A stretch of DNA of 33,318 nucleotides from assembly GCA_021769135.1 (NCBI GenBank), contig JAETTM010000048.1, positions 1-33,318 of the forward strand. The letters run 5' to 3'. Source of the stretch: Lachnospiraceae bacterium. GTDB lineage: Bacteria > Bacillota > Clostridia > Lachnospirales > Lachnospiraceae. The notes under the pieces are model-generated. The model did no database searches. It was not told the origin of the DNA and saw only the letters and a list, made by a program, of their open reading frames with translations. The position numbers and the translations under genes are program-made. Shown here piece by piece: positions 7,886-14,256 of the stretch (its first letter is position 1; every line of letters starts with the position of its first letter).

Positions 7886-8315
7886 AGAATATGGAATGGA
7901 GAGCAGAATACTGGAATTCGATGTATCCAGCGCCACGGTGGAACTGGCTGCCGCCGCGCTGCACTGCGAGCCGGAGAGGATAGCGAAGACGCTTTCTTTT
8001 ATGGTGGACGGCCACGGGATACTGGTGGTGGCCGCAGGGGATGCCCGGATTGACAACCACAAATATAAGGAGCAGTTCCATACGAAGGCAAAGATGCTTT
8101 TCAAGGAGGAAGCGGAAACTTTGATTGGTCATGCGGTAGGCGGGGTATGCCCTTTTGCTGTTAATGAAGGCGTGGATGTGTATCTGGATGTATCGCTGAA
8201 ACGGTTTGAAACGGTATTTCCGGCCTGTGGGAGCTCTAACAGCGCCATTGAACTGACAATTCCGGAAATGGAGAAGTATTCCAAGCCTGTGGGGTGGGTG
8301 GACGTGTGCAAGTAG
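7854..8315 (+). CDS. YbaK/EbsC-family aminoacyl-tRNA deacylase-like protein
   Basis: A 153-residue single-domain protein of normal family length. It carries the family landmarks: the substrate-pocket region CEPERIAKTLSFMVDGHGILVVAAGDARID (about 38-68, with the conserved KTL lysine), GHAVGGVCPFAV (92-103), the usual glycine-rich GG-x-P turn, and VFPACGSSNSAIELT (122-136). Members hydrolyse misacylated tRNAs such as Cys- or Ala-tRNA(Pro) in the cytosol. GGAG lies 7 nt before the start. The gene stands alone; the 88-bp repeat follows 55 bp downstream. Confidence 0.9.
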   Translation: MSIKRVRAYFKEYGMESRILEFDVSSATVELAAAALHCEPERIAKTLSFMVDGHGILVVAAGDARIDNHKYKEQFHTKAKMLFKEEAETLIGHAVGGVCPFAVNEGVDVYLDVSLKRFETVFPACGSSNSAIELTIPEMEKYSKPVGWVDVCK

Positions 8316-8370
8316 CAAGGTTTTTGGCGTTGAGATTGCCGGAACGATAGACAAATGTGGGAGGGCTTCT

Positions 8371-8458
8371 ATTTGGCGAATGCCGCGAGGGTCAATACCC
8401 CGCTGCTCTGCAGCGCTGCAAATTTGATGCCCCGTTGCTTGCAGCGGGGTTGTTGACT
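8371..8458 (+). repeat. 88-bp structured repeat, copy 2
   Basis: Base-for-base identical to 26-113, with unrelated flanks on both sides. It ends 10 bp before the truncated PD-(D/E)XK frame, so insertion or recombination here may have removed the 5' part of that gene. Confidence 0.85.
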
Positions 8459-8468
8459 TAAAGAATCC

Positions 8469-8918
8469 GTGGGGAAAGACGGGGAGGCCTTGGAAGGCTT
8501 CTGTAATGCTTTGCAAAATGGAGATGCGGAAGGGGTAGAGAAGTATTTTACAGAATATTTGAAAAGAACTATCAGTATCCGGGATACGTATATAAAAAAA
8601 GAACGAAAGGAAAATTTCTACCATGGCATCCTATTGGGTATCTTAGGGTTTAAAGAACGATGGGGAGTGTCTTCCAACCGGGAATCAGGGGAAGGATACA
8701 GGGATATTCTGATAGAAACGGATGACATGGAGACGGGAATTGTGCTGGAAATAAAGTATGCCCAGGAGGGCAATCTGGAAGCAGGATGTAAGGAGGCGCT
8801 GGAGCAGATAGAGAAGAGAAATTATGAAGAGGCTTTGCGGGATGAGGGGATAGAGAGAATTTTAAAGTGTGGGATTGCGTGCTTTAAGAAGCGTTGCAAG
8901 GTGATGTTTTCGGATTAG
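8469..8918 (+). pseudogene. C-terminal fragment of AAA-ATPase/PD-(D/E)XK nuclease protein
   Basis: The 149 codons match the C-terminal end of the common clostridial proteins that pair an N-terminal AAA-ATPase-like domain with a PD-(D/E)XK nuclease-like domain, usually over 500 residues in all. The recognisable parts are FYHGILLGILG (about 50-60), SNRESGEGYRDILIET (68-83, first catalytic Asp), GIVLEIKYA (E-x-K, about 89-97) and the closing CGIACFKKRCKV. The ATPase domain and the front of the nuclease domain are missing. The 5' end is an unconvincing GTG just after the 88-bp repeat, with no ribosome site. The nuclease core could still fold, but this is best called a 5'-truncated remnant. Confidence 0.75.
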
Positions 8919-8960
8919 CGCGCCGGGATGGAACTGCCTACCGCGCCAGGCATCGGCCCA

Positions 8961-8993
8961 TGATGCAATTCTGATGCAATCATAGTTTATAAT
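8961..8993 (+). promoter_or_regulatory. -10 box preceded by tandem 9-bp repeats
   Basis: TGATGCAAT occurs twice with a 2-bp gap (8961-8969 and 8972-8980), one helical turn apart, just upstream of a TATAAT (8988-8993). There is no good -35, so the repeats may be an activator site for the deacetylase gene. The rest of 8919-9116 shows nothing else. Confidence 0.4.
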
Positions 8994-9116
8994 TAACACA
9001 AGGATGGCTGGCGAAGCCTGGCATCCGTTGTTATGCATATACAAAAGCTGTAGATGATGGAAGGGATATGGATTATTGCTATGAGGTGTCAGAATCAGAA
9101 AAGAACAGAAAGAAAA

Positions 9117-10193
9117 ATGAACAAAATAATGAAAAAAGCGGTTATAGCGCTGCCGTTAGCCATGCTTTTGCTTTTTACAGGCTGCAAAGGCTCGGAAGCC
9201 AGGACGGAGAATCATGGCCAGGCAGAAAACAATGCTGATTCCATTGGAATGGAAAATCAAAATGAGCAGGGGAATATGGCCGGGGAAGGGCAGCAGGATG
9301 GACAAAGTGGAGTCAAGCAGCAGCCCATAGATGAGGGGCAGGAACTGCCCGCATCGGATAATGATTCCGGGGAAGGGCAGCAGGAAGAAAATCAAGGGGA
9401 AGACGGGGGGCAGGACAAGGAACTGGACAGCGAAGACGCCGGCCTGGACGGCGGAGCGGCTGACGAAAAGAAAAGCAGGCCCGAGGGCTGGGAACTGGAA
9501 TTCGCCTCGGAGGACTGGGGGCTGTCCTTCGGCGAGCCGGGCACACAGCCGGTGGGCAATGCTTCTGCGGAGGATTTGGCCTGGTATGACGCTTATTTTG
9601 TGGGGAACGATGAGGAAAAAGTAATTTACCTGACCTTCGACTGCGGCTACGAGAACGGCAATACGGAGCCTATTTTGGATGCCCTGAAAAAGCATAACGC
9701 GAAAGGCACATTTTTCGTGGTAGGCCATTTCCTGGAAACGGCCCCGGATTTGGTAAAGCGTATGGCGGAGGAAGGACATGCGGTGGGAAACCATACCTAT
9801 CGCCATCTGGATATGCCTACCATATCCGATATGGAGGATTTCCGGAAGGAAATGGATGGTGTGGCCGACTTGTTCCGGGAGATTACCGGCAAGGAACTTT
9901 CGCCCTATTACCGCCCGCCTCAGGGGAAATGCAATACGGCTAACCTGGAAAAGGCGCAGGAACTGGGATATTGCACGATTTTCTGGAGCCTGGCCTATGT
10001 GGACTGGGATACGGACAACCAGCCAAGCCACGAAGAAGCCTTTAGTAAGCTGACCTCCAGGGTGCATCCTGGAGCCATCGTACTGCTGCACAACACTTCC
10101 CGCACCAACGGGGAGATTCTGGACGAGCTCCTTACTAAATGGGAAGGGATGGGATACAGCTTCAGGCCACTGTCGGAATTGACGGGGAAATAG
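9117..10193 (+). CDS. Lipoprotein polysaccharide deacetylase, PdaA-like
   Basis: A 358-residue lipoprotein. Residues 1-23 are a type II signal peptide (lysines, then ALPLAMLLLFTGC, lipobox Cys 23). Residues 24 to about 145 are an acidic, Gln/Glu/Gly-rich linker. The NodB domain follows: LTFDCGYEN (172-180, Asp 175 catalytic), HTYRH (226-230, metal ligands), YYRPPQGK (264-271) and IVLLHN near the C-terminus. TFDCGYEN, together with the FWSLAYVDWD stretch, resembles Bacillus PdaA, which deacetylates N-acetylmuramic acid on the way to muramic delta-lactam in spore cortex. Here it would act outside, anchored to the membrane. The start at 9117 is chosen because it gives a normal signal peptide; the upstream ribosome site is weak, and the frame is open to 9054. 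Confidence 0.85.
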   Translation: MNKIMKKAVIALPLAMLLLFTGCKGSEARTENHGQAENNADSIGMENQNEQGNMAGEGQQDGQSGVKQQPIDEGQELPASDNDSGEGQQEENQGEDGGQDKELDSEDAGLDGGAADEKKSRPEGWELEFASEDWGLSFGEPGTQPVGNASAEDLAWYDAYFVGNDEEKVIYLTFDCGYENGNTEPILDALKKHNAKGTFFVVGHFLETAPDLVKRMAEEGHAVGNHTYRHLDMPTISDMEDFRKEMDGVADLFREITGKELSPYYRPPQGKCNTANLEKAQELGYCTIFWSLAYVDWDTDNQPSHEEAFSKLTSRVHPGAIVLLHNTSRTNGEILDELLTKWEGMGYSFRPLSELTGK

Positions 10194-10227
10194 AATGGGC
10201 TGCAGGCATTTGGCTTTTTGGAATTGT

Positions 10228-10258
10228 TTGAGAAAATATAGAAAATTTGTGCTATGAT
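10228..10258 (+). promoter_or_regulatory. Promoter of the DUF3829-like lipoprotein gene
   Basis: TTGAGA (10228-10233), a 19-bp spacer and an extended -10 TGCTATGAT (-10 hexamer 10253-10258), 40 bp before ATG 10299. Confidence 0.45.
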
Positions 10259-10298
10259 AGATTAATATAAGAAATGGATATTAAGGAGGATAAGGAAA

Positions 10299-11396
10299 AT
10301 GATGAAGAAAGCTATGTTGGGAAAGCTGTCTGCCGTTCTGGCCCTTTCGATGGTATTGGCAGGCTGCGGGCAAAGCGGAGGAAGCGCCCAGACAGAAAGA
10401 GGAACATCGGGAACGATGAAAGAAGAGGGTATCAGGAAGTCGGCCGATGATTCGGATGAAGATGCGAATACGGCCGAAGAAGAGGCGGATGCCGGTGGAA
10501 CGGACGAATCGGCCGATATGGAAACGGACATTACCCCGGAGCAAATGGATTTGATTAAATATAATTACTATGTGGATTTGAACAATGAAATCGTGGAAGT
10601 GTTTGACGATATCGACAGTTATTACCAGGTGGTGGATTATGCCGAAGAATTCTCACTGCTGCCGGATACCGGGCTTACTTATGGATATAGTATATACAGC
10701 CTGAACACGGATTTAATTGATGATTGCGTGATGTTAGCTGATATGGAGCCGGCCTACGAGGGGATGGATGACCTTGTAAAAGAGATGGAAGAGCCGCTGC
10801 GGGATTTAATGACGACATTTTCCGATATTAGCGGAAGCTATACATATGCGGATAACCAATATGCGGAAGCGAAGGAATACCATGCAATCATTTACGGTGC
10901 GGCGGAGGAATTTGCCCCGCTTGGATACGAATTTATGGATGCCATTGCCGTGGTAGGCGCGGAAAGGGCAGCCGCAGAGGAAGAGCAGATGAAAGCGGAT
11001 GGGGAACTGATTCGTTATAATGCCAGCCGCGGGATTAGTATCGGCCAGCAAGTTTTAAATGAGATTTACAGCCAGGGGATTACGGATGAAAATATTACCG
11101 AGATGGACCTTACGGAAATCCGCAAGCTGTACGATGAACTTGTGCAGGTGGTTGCCGATTATGATGCGGCAACGGCGGATAATGACCAGTTGGTAAAAGA
11201 ATCGCTCAGCAATTCCAGCCCTTTTGATGGATTGTACAACGCGTTGATTCAGGCCCTGGAATGGATGATAAAGCAGGTGGAGAGCGGGCAGCCCCTGGAT
11301 TTGAGCGGCTCCGGCGCGCCCCTTGGCTCCATAGGGCATTTTTCGGAAACTTTGGGGAAATGTATTGACAGGTACAATTCGGTCTTCGTAGGATGA
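10299..11396 (+). CDS. DUF3829-like lipoprotein of unknown function
   Basis: A 365-residue predicted lipoprotein: lysines, then LSAVLALSMVLAGC (lipobox Cys 23). An acidic, low-complexity Ser/Glu/Asp linker runs to about residue 80. The remainder is mostly helical and begins KYNYYVDLNNEIVEVFDDIDSYY, which resembles the YN-x-x-V-x-x-x-N opening of the DUF3829 helical repeats; later segments repeat the pattern (ELIRYNASRGISIGQQVLNEIY; KLYDELVQVVADYDAA). No catalytic motif is visible. AAGGAGG lies 9 nt before the start. The thymidylate kinase gene follows 46 bp later in the same direction. The domain call is tentative; export and lipidation are well supported. Confidence 0.75.
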   Translation: MMKKAMLGKLSAVLALSMVLAGCGQSGGSAQTERGTSGTMKEEGIRKSADDSDEDANTAEEEADAGGTDESADMETDITPEQMDLIKYNYYVDLNNEIVEVFDDIDSYYQVVDYAEEFSLLPDTGLTYGYSIYSLNTDLIDDCVMLADMEPAYEGMDDLVKEMEEPLRDLMTTFSDISGSYTYADNQYAEAKEYHAIIYGAAEEFAPLGYEFMDAIAVVGAERAAAEEEQMKADGELIRYNASRGISIGQQVLNEIYSQGITDENITEMDLTEIRKLYDELVQVVADYDAATADNDQLVKESLSNSSPFDGLYNALIQALEWMIKQVESGQPLDLSGSGAPLGSIGHFSETLGKCIDRYNSVFVG

Positions 11397-11412
11397 CAGC
11401 CGGATAAACAGG

Positions 11413-11437
11413 CTGCAAAAGCAGTGCAGGAATGGAG
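11413..11437 (+). promoter_or_regulatory. Possible hairpin-SD leader element, copy g (tmk)
   Basis: CTGC-AAAA-GCAG followed by TGCA and GGAATGGAG, 5 nt before ATG 11443. It is a looser match to the leader family than the others. Confidence 0.35.
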
Positions 11438-11442
11438 AAAAT

Positions 11443-12105
11443 ATGGCGATGAAAAAAGCAGCGACAGAAGATGTGGTACAAACAGGCAAAGGGAAGTTCA
11501 TTGCGTTGGAAGGGATAGACGGAAGCGGGAAGAGTACCCAGATCCAGTATCTGGCGGAAAGGCTGAAAGAGAAGCAAATCCGCTATTATACCACGATGGA
11601 GCCCACCGATTCCCCTATTGGCTCATTAATACACCAGATTATGACTGGAAGGGTAAAGACGGATAACAGAGTGATTGCCGCTTTGTTTGTGGCGGACAGG
11701 CTGGACCATCTGCTCAATGATGTGAACGGGATTGCCCCTATGCTGGAAGAGGGGATTACGGTGATTTCGGATAGGTACTATTTTTCCTCCTATGCGTACC
11801 ACAGCGTGGATATGCCTATGGATTGGGTGATTTCGGCCAACAGCCAGTGCAGCGATATCGTAAAGCCTACCGCTACAGTATTTATTGATGTGGCTCCAGA
11901 TACGGCGTTGGAGAGGATTGCAAAGAACCGCTTCCACAAAGAGCTTTTTGAAAAAAAATCCAGGCTCATACAGGTGCGGGAAAAATATCTGGAAGCATTT
12001 GAAAAGCAGAAGGATATGGAAAATATTATTCTGGTGGATGGGAACCGGCCGCCGGAGAAAATCGCAGAGGATATCTGGGGGCAGTTGGAAAAGTATTTTC
12101 TATAG
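11443..12105 (+). CDS. tmk: Thymidylate kinase
   Basis: A 220-residue P-loop kinase that would phosphorylate dTMP to dTDP in the cytosol. The P-loop is LEGIDGSGKSTQ (22-33). The EPTDSPIG turn near residue 53 replaces the usual REPGGTPIG, as in the more divergent archaeal-type branch. FVADRLDHL supplies the DR motif, VISDRYYFSSYAY the base-binding DRY region, and a lid with NRFHKELFEKK follows. GGAG precedes the start. A 17-residue extension lies before the first strand. The position, behind a lipoprotein gene rather than in a holB/DNA-replication neighbourhood, suggests it may be a second copy; this needs the rest of the genome to judge. Confidence 0.85.
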   Translation: MAMKKAATEDVVQTGKGKFIALEGIDGSGKSTQIQYLAERLKEKQIRYYTTMEPTDSPIGSLIHQIMTGRVKTDNRVIAALFVADRLDHLLNDVNGIAPMLEEGITVISDRYYFSSYAYHSVDMPMDWVISANSQCSDIVKPTATVFIDVAPDTALERIAKNRFHKELFEKKSRLIQVREKYLEAFEKQKDMENIILVDGNRPPEKIAEDIWGQLEKYFL

Positions 12106-12153
12106 GATTCATGGAACCTTTTTATGCCAAAGGCAGGGCGAAAGATGTACAGC

Positions 12154-12180
12154 GGGCAGGGGATGGTCATTCCCCTGCCC
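12154..12180. terminator. GC-rich hairpin between convergent genes
   Basis: A perfect 10-bp stem (GGGCAGGGGA / TCCCCTGCCC) with a 7-nt loop lies 48 bp after tmk and overlaps the stop codon of the convergent AraC gene. No U-tract follows on either strand, so termination is plausible but unproven. Confidence 0.45.
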
Positions 12181-13138
12181 GATTGCGATAGGCGCATGGG
12201 GTCATGTGGTAATAATCCTTGAAAATCCGGTGAAAATAACTGGTATTGTCGTACCCGGCCAAAGCGATGATATCTTCAACGGGAAGCGCGGTGGTGGAAA
12301 GCAGGAAGGCCGCCTGGTTCAGGCGTTTTATTTGGAGAAGCTGCTTAAAGGTATGGCCGGAATATTTTTTTACGGTTTTGCTGACAGCATAAGCGGGCAT
12401 ATGCAACTGGCAGGAAATTTCCTCCAGCTTTGCTGTGCGGTAATTGGTTTCGATATATTTTAAAACAGTAAAAACAAGATGCTGCCCATATTGGGAAGAG
12501 TCATTCATATTAATCCGGTCCGTATGGTTGAGGAGATGGAGGAACAGAAGGCCCATAGTAGCCTGATTGATATTGCGGCGGTTTGGCTGGCTGTTTAAGA
12601 GCGACCAGATGAGGTTTTCCACCAGGTTTCTGATAGGAAGGATATCAATGGACTGGAAATGTAAATATTCGGTGACATTTTTATCCGGCTTTAACGTGCC
12701 GATAAGAAAATCCCGCAGTATGTTTTCTTCCTCCAGCATCACAAGCACCCGGTCGAAGAATTCCGGCAGGATAATAAAATTAACGGCGATATCCTCCATG
12801 CCCGCCGGGAGGATTTCATGTACGGTATTAGGGTTTAGCAGAAGGATTTCCCCGGTATTCAGGGTGAGGGCGGCGGAGCCGTTGATGATGTGGGTGGTTG
12901 CCCCGCTGCACATATAAATCATTTCTATATAATTATGCTTGTGGGCGGGGAAATGGACGAAGCGGGTGTGCGGGCGGATATCGATGAGTTTCCCCAGGGT
13001 AAGCATTTTGCGGCTGTCCACAATAAAATCAGGCTCATTGGTATACAAATTTTTTTGGACGTTTTTTTCTCCGGAAAGAAGAAGCTTTTCTTCTTCAGAG
13101 ATTTCTTTCAGGTGATTCAGCAGGCTTGATTCTATCAT
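12167..13138 (-). CDS. AraC family regulator, probable activator of the rhamnose operon
   Basis: A 323-residue regulator. The N-terminal cupin domain shows FVHFPAHKHNYIEMIYM (60-76, H-x-H) and GEILLLNPNTVHEI (96-109). The C-terminal AraC domain (about 220-320) has LEEISCQLHMPAYAVSKTVKKYSG as the first helix-turn-helix and DIIALAGYDNTSYFHRIFKDYY as the second, ending MTPCAYR. It is the nearest regulator to rhaB and divergent from it, which is the usual layout for RhaR/RhaS-type activators, but the toxin-antitoxin remnant separates them. Matching 32-bp sequences lie upstream of both this gene and rhaB and are candidate binding sites. GGGGA precedes the start within a hairpin leader. Rhamnose as inducer is inference. 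Confidence 0.85.
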   Translation of the reverse strand: MIESSLLNHLKEISEEEKLLLSGEKNVQKNLYTNEPDFIVDSRKMLTLGKLIDIRPHTRFVHFPAHKHNYIEMIYMCSGATTHIINGSAALTLNTGEILLLNPNTVHEILPAGMEDIAVNFIILPEFFDRVLVMLEEENILRDFLIGTLKPDKNVTEYLHFQSIDILPIRNLVENLIWSLLNSQPNRRNINQATMGLLFLHLLNHTDRINMNDSSQYGQHLVFTVLKYIETNYRTAKLEEISCQLHMPAYAVSKTVKKYSGHTFKQLLQIKRLNQAAFLLSTTALPVEDIIALAGYDNTSYFHRIFKDYYHMTPCAYRNRAGE

Positions 13139-13145
13139 AGTTTTT

Positions 13146-13171
13146 CCCCATTTCTGTGCGGCTTTTTGCGC
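13146..13171 (-). promoter_or_regulatory. Hairpin-SD leader element, copy c (araC)
   Basis: Read on the minus strand: GCGC, an A-rich loop and GCAC, then AGAAATGGGG, ending 7 nt before the start codon at 13138. Confidence 0.55.
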
Positions 13172-13175
13172 ATGT

Positions 13176-13248
13176 CAAGTTTGCGGATGCCGCGCAGACA
13201 CAAACTTGGGATTGAAAATTTCTAATTTTCAATCTTTCTCTCCCCAAG
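13176..13248 (-). promoter_or_regulatory. Structured 5' leader with competing hairpins upstream of araC
   Basis: On the minus strand CTTGGG (13248-13243) can pair with CCCAAG (13210-13205), enclosing an 11-bp hairpin with a 3-nt loop (arms 13234-13224 and 13220-13210). Alternatively CAAGTTTG (13208-13201) can pair with CAAACTTG (13183-13176). The two foldings share CAAG, so they exclude each other. The structure lies between about 40 and 110 nt before the start codon. The 13139-13485 gap also holds a putative AraC site, a palindromic repeat and the toxin promoter. Confidence 0.45.
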
Positions 13249-13297
13249 AATGGCTTTTTTTCTTATTTTTTCCCAATATATCATAAATGAACATAAG

Positions 13298-13330
13298 ATG
13301 CAAATAAAGACGGTAAATGATACAAACTGC
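13298..13330. promoter_or_regulatory. Putative AraC-type operator, regulator-proximal copy
   Basis: Positions 13299-13330 match 14139-14170 at 29 of 32 bases. The half-sites ATGCAAA and ATACAAA are direct repeats 22 bp apart, about two helical turns, as for AraC-family dimers. Flanking sequence outside the 32 bp does not match. Confidence 0.5.
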
Positions 13331-13332
13331 AT

Positions 13333-13365
13333 GTGACAGTTCAGCCTTTCGGCTGTCCTGTCTCA
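13333..13365 (-). repeat. GNRA-capped palindromic repeat, copy B
   Basis: On the minus strand the inner stem CAGCC/GGCTG is capped by GAAA, with GA opposite AA and an outer stem GTGA..CAG / CTGTCAC carrying a 2-nt bulge. Same family as 7603-7640 and 24195-24230. Confidence 0.65.
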
Positions 13366-13443
13366 CAAAAACAGTGAAAGTATTTAGCCATATTCCTTGA
13401 AAAGTTTTTTATAGCATGGGTAAAAGTAAAAAAGATTGATTCT

Positions 13444-13469
13444 TGATAACTCATATGTTATCATATAAT
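13444..13469 (+). promoter_or_regulatory. Toxin-antitoxin promoter and operator
   Basis: A perfect 7-bp inverted repeat (TGATAAC / GTTATCA, 13444-13450 and 13457-13463) abuts a TATAAT -10 (13464-13469). TTGATA at 13443-13448 is a possible -35 with a short 15-bp spacer. The overlap fits autorepression by the HigA-like antitoxin. Confidence 0.55.
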
Positions 13470-13485
13470 CGAGAAAGGAAATAAT

Positions 13486-13763
13486 ATGTATACAGTAGAA
13501 TTTTACGAAGACAAAAATGGTGTATCCGAAGTGCATGATTATTTTATGAAATTAACGAAAGAAGCGGAAACAGATAAAAACGCACGAATAAATAGGAATA
13601 AAATATTTTCTTACATCAGGGCATTAGAAGAATAGATAACAAATTTGTGTTGGTGCATTATTATATAAAGAAGTCACAGAAGGCACCGAAAAAAGAGATT
13701 AGGAAAGCAATGAACAATATTAAAGACTGGATAGAAAGGAATGGTGGATATGAGCAATTATAA
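13486..13763 (+). pseudogene. HigB/Gp49-family toxin, frameshifted and internally deleted
   Basis: The first frame, from ATG 13486 after GAAAGGAA, gives MYTVEFYEDKNG..EVHDYF...NKIFSYIRALEE and stops at 13633-13635. In another frame from 13629 the sequence continues RIDNKFVLVHYYIKKSQKAPKKE..KAMNNIKDWIERNGG to a stop at 13761-13763. These are the N- and C-terminal parts of a HigB/RelE-like ribosome-dependent mRNA interferase. The middle (the strand with the conserved WELRPL region) is absent and the frame shifts by one at the junction. The toxin is therefore almost certainly inactive. The region is much more AT-rich than its surroundings, suggesting acquisition. The second part overlaps the antitoxin start. 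Confidence 0.85.
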
Positions 13764-14037
13764 AACCTTTAACGAAATGTTCAATGATGATAAAATTGTA
13801 TCTCCGGAAGAAAGGGAGCAAATTAATTTTCAGGTGGATTTAATCGGGAAAATGATTGAAGCAAGAGAAAAGAATGGACTTTCACAGCGTGACCTTGCGG
13901 AATTAAGCGGAGTAAAACAACCTGCTATTGCAAGGCTGGAAAGCATGAAATCAACGCCACAGATTGACACATTATTAAAGATACTTGCGCCATTAGGATA
14001 TACGCTTTCAATTACACCGATTGAAGATAAACGGTAA
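13750..14037 (+). CDS. HigA-like XRE antitoxin
   Basis: A 95-residue protein with a Cro/C1-type helix-turn-helix at about 42-80: NGLSQRDLAELSGVKQPAIARLE, where QRDLAELSG and QPAIARLE are the two HTH helices. The short N-terminal segment (YKTFNEMFNDDKIVSPEE) would contact the toxin. It would repress the module's promoter through the palindrome at 13444-13463. The start at 13750 is preferred over ATG 13741 because AAGGA (13736-13740) is 9 nt upstream of it and directly adjoins 13741. The toxin partner is broken, so this gene may survive as an orphan repressor. Confidence 0.85.
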   Translation: MSNYKTFNEMFNDDKIVSPEEREQINFQVDLIGKMIEAREKNGLSQRDLAELSGVKQPAIARLESMKSTPQIDTLLKILAPLGYTLSITPIEDKR

Positions 14038-14137
14038 AAGAGATATGAGATAATAAAAAAGCTCTTCCAAAGAGAACAGATATGACCCGATTATTGGACA
14101 GGCGTTTCTTCGGGATGCAGACCTTGTTCCGCTGGCA

Positions 14138-14177
14138 ATGCAAATAAGGACGGTAAATTATGCAAACTGCGTCCTTA
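14138..14177. promoter_or_regulatory. Putative AraC-type operator upstream of rhaB
   Basis: Direct repeats of ATGCAAA 22 bp apart (14138 and 14160) lie in a 32-bp block shared with 13299-13330. An 8-bp inverted repeat, TAAGGACG (14145-14152) and CGTCCTTA (14170-14177), overlaps it only in this copy. The block ends about 85 bp before rhaB. No clear -35/-10 was found between it and the gene, which suits an activated promoter. 14038-14137 shows nothing else. Confidence 0.5.
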
Positions 14178-14256
14178 CAATCCGGATGAAAAATAGTTAC
14201 AATTACAGTATATCTATTTAGGCAATCGCAAGGCCGATACGGGAAAGGAGGAGATT

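Noticed and set aside
9156-10091. Minus-strand 311-codon frame opposite the deacetylase
   Set aside because: No recognisable domain and fully overlapped by a well-supported lipoprotein gene.
13210-13240. Rho-independent terminator on the plus strand
   Set aside because: The hairpin is AT-rich and no plus-strand gene ends before it; it fits better as part of the minus-strand araC leader.
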